In this document: positions 60,251 to 64,000 of the stretch, in pieces
Layout: every line of letters begins with the position of its first letter
Position numbering within the stretch: the first letter of the stretch is position 1
Assembly: GCA_965116155.1 (NCBI GenBank)
Contig: OZ220488.1
Location: 1,364,001-1,428,000 of the forward strand
Direction: 5' to 3'
From: G965116155 sp965116155
GTDB lineage: Bacteria > Bdellovibrionota > Bdellovibrionia > Bdellovibrionales > UBA1609
DNA length: 64,000 nucleotides
Translations under genes and position numbers: made by a program
The notes under the pieces: generated by a model
Database searches by the model: none
What the model was told of the DNA's origin: nothing
What the model saw: the letters and a program-made list of their open reading frames with translations, nothing else

Positions 60251-60332
60251 GCTTGCGCAGCTAGCGCTTTAAAGTGTTTGTGCATTTATGCCGATGGGAG
60301 GTTGTATTGTTTTGTTTTCTAAGGGGTAAAGA

Positions 60333-61073
60333 GTGGGGCTTTCTAGAATACAAAAAACGCTGCTCGCCAAGGGGTTTAGCCTTATAGAGCTAATGGTGGC
60401 GGTTTCTATTATGGGGGTGCTGGTAGCAATAGCGGTGCCACAGTACCAGCGCTCTCAGGCCAGGGCCTTCCATGCAGGGGCGCAAAGCGCCCTTAGCACA
60501 CTCTATATGCATGAGCAGAACTTTTACTACGAATGGGATGTATATGTAGGTGACTTTGGCCCTCTGGATTTTATACCCACTGGCACCTACTACTACGACC
60601 TGGGTTTTGCTCCTGATGACAGGGGTCTTTGCGGGACCGATATACTGGTGAGTGCCGATATGACAATTGATGAGCTTTGTAATGGAGCTGCTACCGCGCC
60701 TGATTTCCCTAGTAGAAGATACACCGGCGCGCTTACATCAAGAAGGAGCAGGATGAATCTTATAGGACTGTATTGCAGTAACAGGACGAATAACACATGC
60801 GACTATCTGGGTGAAGGTCATCGAAATGGAGTGTCTAAAGTGCAAAGTGATTTACTAACTGGTGATCCTGATTTAGTAACTACCAATACATTTGTGATAC
60901 CTGCTTTAGGTATGACACCCACTAATGGCGAAGAGGAGCGAGACTTTTGGGCCATTAATCACTATAAAGTTGTTTGTCACAACACTCTTGCGGATGAAAG
61001 TAGTTTGACAGCTGCAAGGAGTTGGCTAGAGGACTTTGTTATGGGCAGTGAGGGTTGCCAAAATGATTTGTAA
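60333..61073 (+). CDS. Type IV pilin-like protein
   Basis: 246 residues from GTG 60333, with AAGGGG upstream. The prepilin leader ends 'LLAKG' and the mature protein begins 'FSLIELMVAVSIMGVLVAIA' with the key glutamate at position 5, followed by 'VPQYQRSQARA'. The globular part has several cysteines (CGTD, YCSNR, NTCDY, VVCHN, GCQND) giving likely disulfides, and 'AQSALSTLYMHEQNFYYEWDV' as the alpha1-C segment. This is the layout of type IVa pilins or minor pilins. The next pilin gene overlaps its end by 11 bases. Confidence 0.9.
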   Translation: MGLSRIQKTLLAKGFSLIELMVAVSIMGVLVAIAVPQYQRSQARAFHAGAQSALSTLYMHEQNFYYEWDVYVGDFGPLDFIPTGTYYYDLGFAPDDRGLCGTDILVSADMTIDELCNGAATAPDFPSRRYTGALTSRRSRMNLIGLYCSNRTNNTCDYLGEGHRNGVSKVQSDLLTGDPDLVTTNTFVIPALGMTPTNGEEERDFWAINHYKVVCHNTLADESSLTAARSWLEDFVMGSEGCQNDL

Positions 61074-61884
61074 ACTAACAGCGCGCGCAAGGTCTTGGGC
61101 CAAGGCATTTACCTTGGTGGAGCTTATGGTGGTGGTGGTGATTATTGGTATCTTGGCTACCATTGCTGTGCCCAGTTACCACCGTATGCGCGTAAAGGCT
61201 AATATCGCCAAAGCCGAGTCCGAGCTAGTGGCGATACATGATATTATGCAGCTGTTCCATGCAGAGTGGCGGGCCTATGCAGGAGATTTGGGTGCGGCAG
61301 GCTATAAGCCCAGTGGGGATTATAATTTTGATATTGGTTTTAGGAACGGTCGCTTTTGTTCTTCTCAAGCCGGAATGTACAACGAAGAGACCGATTTTGT
61401 TTCACCTACACGGCATAGGGATATGGGAGGCAATGTACTTTTGGGTGACCAGCAGGGTATTGGTTGTGGGCCTTATGCTCAGAGAAAGTATGATGGACCT
61501 GCTAGTCCTTACCGCATTGCTTTGGTCCGTGTGGGTGGCTTGAATATGGGGGACGAAGACCCCGATGGTCATTTTTGCCGTGAGGATATGGCAGATGGTT
61601 TTGCATGCCGGTATGTGGGTGGCGGGCATGTGAAACCCTCGGCATTGGGTGCAGTCATTTCGCCAGATCACTTTGTTAGTGTGGCTTTAGGTGTGCCAAG
61701 TGGCCACGCCCTTAGGACGATGGCGGCAGCGCTTAAGCGTAACTGCTATAATTTCCCTACGTTTGATAACATGATGGAGGGCACAGGTTGGGGCTGGGTA
61801 GGTTATGTGGATCAAAACAAAAACCTAAAAACTTACAAAATTAAGGCTATGGAGCAGATTCCCCCCATTGGCTCCGGCTGCTAG
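61063..61884 (+). CDS. Second type IV pilin-like protein
   Basis: 273 residues from ATG 61063, inside the end of the previous pilin gene. The leader is 15 residues ending in alanine (SWAKA) before 'FTLVELMVVVVIIGILATIA', so cleavage would be after Ala rather than Gly, less usual but tolerated by some prepilin peptidases. 'VPSYHRMRVKANIAKAESEL' follows. It shares the 'FHAEWRAYAGDLGAAGYKPSG' arrangement with the first pilin (YEWDVYVGDFGPLDFIPTG), so the pair arose by duplication. Cysteines are conserved in part. Its stop TAG lies in the repeat end CTAGCGCTCTAAC. Probably a pair of minor or major pilins. Confidence 0.88.
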   Translation: MICKLTARARSWAKAFTLVELMVVVVIIGILATIAVPSYHRMRVKANIAKAESELVAIHDIMQLFHAEWRAYAGDLGAAGYKPSGDYNFDIGFRNGRFCSSQAGMYNEETDFVSPTRHRDMGGNVLLGDQQGIGCGPYAQRKYDGPASPYRIALVRVGGLNMGDEDPDGHFCREDMADGFACRYVGGGHVKPSALGAVISPDHFVSVALGVPSGHALRTMAAALKRNCYNFPTFDNMMEGTGWGWVGYVDQNKNLKTYKIKAMEQIPPIGSGC

Positions 61885-61897
61885 CGCTCTAACTGCT

Positions 61898-62792
61898 CTA
61901 AAATTCTACCAACAGGCCGAGGTTGATGTGCGGGCCAGAGCGGATCTCGCTGGCTAACTTGTTATTGTTAGCCCCTTGGGAGGCTGCAGGCTTAACCTTT
62001 AGCTTTAGCACATTTAAATACTGCCGCACCTCCACCAGTAGAAACACATTTTGCACTTTAGACTCCGTATAGAGATCCAAACTCGCACTGCGATCCAACC
62101 AATTTAACTGCAGCAAAGCTCCTACAACATAATACAAATCCAACGGAGCCTGGCCCTTTGCGCTAGAAGGCGCATCACCTGCTGCGGGGCGGCGCAGCAG
62201 GGGGAGGAGGGTCGCCATCTTGCATGGCGCCTGGGGGCATGGCACTTAGGGCTGCCGTATCGTCAGGCGTGGTTTTGTTTTTTTCTGTGTACCAAGTTTT
62301 ATACACCCCCCCACCTACGAAAGGCGCCACCCAAGGCTCTTTTAAAAAAGCATCCAAAACCCACACCCCACCCACGGCAAGTTTAAACATGGTGAGGCGT
62401 GCCCTGTTATCGCCAGATGACTGTGTATTAAATAACACCCCGCCTCTGGCATCTAATCCTAAAGACCCCAACGGAGAGTTCCACTTAGCTGCAAGTTGAG
62501 CCTCTATAAAGCGTGCGCTGTAGTTACCAAACACTCCCACAGGAGCCCCGGGCAATTGTAAGGAGGTATAATTTTTTGGAATATAAAAACTATACCGCCC
62601 CCCCGCATAAAACCCCCACCCCTTGCGACGCGCCTTATAAGGCACAGCGCGTGTGCGGCCCTCGGTGCCCACTTCTAAAGCCGGCCTTTGTAGCTCGACC
62701 AAGCCCTCTTTAGCCCATACATGTCCAGCGCCCCCATGCCAACAACCCAACACAACCAAGGCGAGTAAAGCTTTTGTCTTTTTCACTACCAT
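61898..62792 (-). CDS. Outer-membrane beta-barrel-like protein, split by a frameshift
   Basis: About 297 residues if repaired. A signal peptide ('ALLALVVLGCWHGGAGHVWA') is followed by alternating strands typical of small outer-membrane barrels ('GWGFYAGGRYSFYIP', 'ARFIEAQLAAKWN', 'APFVGGGVYKTWYTEK', 'LYYVVGALLQLNWLD', 'VFLLVEVRQYLNVLKL') ending in phenylalanine ('GPHINLGLLVEF'). The frame breaks at a run of four C on the coding strand (GGGG at 62186-62189 on the plus strand). Removing one C joins PPPPAAP to AAGDAPSS. Family unknown. The terminal F fits recognition by the BAM complex. The stop is within the TAGAGCAGTTAGAG repeat end. Confidence 0.7.
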
Positions 62793-62799
62793 AGCTCCG

Positions 62800-64000
62800 C
62801 TATAACTCCGCCGCGTAATTGACAGGCGCTCTGCCCGGTCCTGGGCCTTTGTTAGTTGCTTGCAGCTCCTCTTGGTTTAAAACAAGTTCTGGCACTTCCT
62901 CAGCTCCTGACATAAGATTTTGAAACAAACCATACTCGGGCAACCACTTTAGCTTGGCGGTTCCCGTAGGGCCGTTGCGATTTTTGGCAATAATCACCTC
63001 GGCCAAGCCTTTAAGCTCAGGGTTGTCGCGGTTGTAGTACTCTGGCCTGTAAAGCATCATAATAATATCTGCATCTTGCTCAATAGAGCCCGACTCCCTT
63101 AGGTCCGAAAGCAAAGGCCGGCGGTCCGATCGGCTCTCTACACCCCGATTCAGCTGAGCCAAAGCCACAACGGGCACCTGCAGCTCCTTAGCAACAGCCT
63201 TGAGGGTTTTAGAAATCTCCGACACTTCACGCTCGCGCGACTCCACGCGCACTTTTTAAATCCATTATTTGCAGATAATCCACAAAAATAATATCTAGCC
63301 CCTGCTTGCTGGCTTTAAGGCGCCGGGTTTTAGATAAAATCTCATACGGGCTGATACCAGAGGTCTCGTCTATAAATAAAGCGGTGTCTGAAATTTTAGC
63401 TGCCGAACTTATAAGCTTTTCCCAATCGGGATCCATAAGTTTGCCGGTGTTAAGGCACGATAAATTCAGGCGCGCATGGGCACCTAGCATGCGTAGCATA
63501 AGCTGCTCTTTCACCATCTCTACACTAAAGTAGGCGACGGTTTTTTTTAAGTTCACCGACATATGCAAAGCCAGGTTAAGGCTGAGGGCGGTTTTTCCCA
63601 TAGAAGGCCTAGCCGCCAGCACACTAAGCTCGCCCGGCTGAAAACCGTGCGTTAGCTGGTCTAAGTCTTCAAAGCCAGAGCCTATGCCCGTTATGCTGTC
63701 TTGGTTCGTGTACAGGGCTTCAATTTTTTTAAGATTAGACTTAATAACATCACGCGCCTCTACCACATCGCCACGGTTTTGCGATGATGCCAAACCAAAC
63801 ACACCGGCCTCTACCTCATTTACAAAACTCTCTAAATCATCAAACTCCTGAGCGTAGGCCTTAGTGCTGTAGGAGTCCATTTTGCCTATCAGGCGCCGCA
63901 GTAGGGCTTTGTCTTTTACAATTTGAGCATAGTGGGCGGCATTAGTGGTGCTGGGAGTCTGATCCATAAGCTCTGCCAGGTACGCCGCGCCGCCTGTGCT
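62800..64000 (-). CDS. dnaB: Replicative DNA helicase DnaB, 5' end outside window, one frameshift
   Basis: Ring helicase at the replication fork. The window edge cuts the N-terminal part; what remains starts in the N-terminal domain ('AELMDQTPSTTNAAHYAQIV'), continues through the linker, Walker A 'ARPSMGKTALSLNLA', 'VDYLQIMDLK' (Walker B/H3), then 'VESREREVSEISKTLKAVAK', 'ALAQLNRGVESR' and 'DLRESGSIEQDADIIMMLYR'. The frame breaks at an A5 run (T5 at 63253-63257 on the plus strand): with one A fewer it reads DLKVRVESRERE. All motifs are present, so the protein is probably intact in the cell and this is a sequencing error or slippage site. Confidence 0.92.

Overview
The window comes from a Gram-negative, respiring bacterium with flagellar and pilus genes. 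It encodes alternative complex III (Act), succinate dehydrogenase, a Tad-type secretion ATPase, type IV pilins, a FliA-type sigma factor, a complete Bat/MoxR cluster and many von Willebrand factor A (vWA) lipoproteins. That mix resembles the former Deltaproteobacteria, most of all Bdellovibrionota-like lineages. This placement is inference from gene content; no rRNA is present.

Layout. 1-3.3 kb: actC-D-E-F. 3.3-7.1 kb: pgpA, an acyl-CoA dehydrogenase, a B12-binding protein, an M50 protease and a sigma-32-like factor. 7.1-8.2 kb: about 1 kb of interspersed hairpin repeats. 8.2-11.3 kb: an AT-rich two-gene operon for an apparently exported ClpB-like AAA+ ATPase and a small periplasmic protein, with a pentanucleotide microsatellite upstream. 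11.5-19.6 kb: glyA, two small genes, tadB, a fused tadZ-tadA, an M23 peptidase and a Fic protein. 20.2-26.2 kb: an O-methyltransferase, two vWA lipoproteins and tRNA-Ser(GGA). 26.4-35.8 kb: clpP-clpX, pepA, fliA and the SRP set mrp-ftsY-ffh. 35.9-40.1 kb: two unrecognised lipoproteins. 40.6-47.7 kb: miaB-guaB, an AbiEii-like remnant, sdhC-sdhA and a divergent sdhB. 47.8-49.5 kb: a secreted coiled-coil protein with a (GA)n tract near its C-terminus, and infA. 49.6-59.7 kb: moxR, DUF58, batI-like, batA-B-C-D and a Slt70-like transglycosylase. 60.3-64 kb: two pilins, an outer-membrane protein and dnaB running off the edge.

The most striking content lies between the genes. A modular family of long hairpin repeats fills nearly every intergenic space at gene 3' ends. 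Constant end motifs (TTAGAGYGCTAG, TTTAAAGGACTAAT, TTACAGACTAGCC, GTGCGTAAGCAT) flank hairpins whose arm sequences differ from copy to copy but remain complementary. The end motifs often supply the host gene's stop codon. Elements occur in tandem, nested inside one another, fused in frame to the start of batD, and joined to gene remnants. No transposase or integrase is present in the window, so mobilisation would have to come from elsewhere.

Four genes (guaB, slt, an outer-membrane protein gene, dnaB) are split by single-base shifts, mostly in homopolymers, and all lie in the right-hand third. Sequencing error is the simplest explanation, but recoding or real decay cannot be excluded from the sequence alone.
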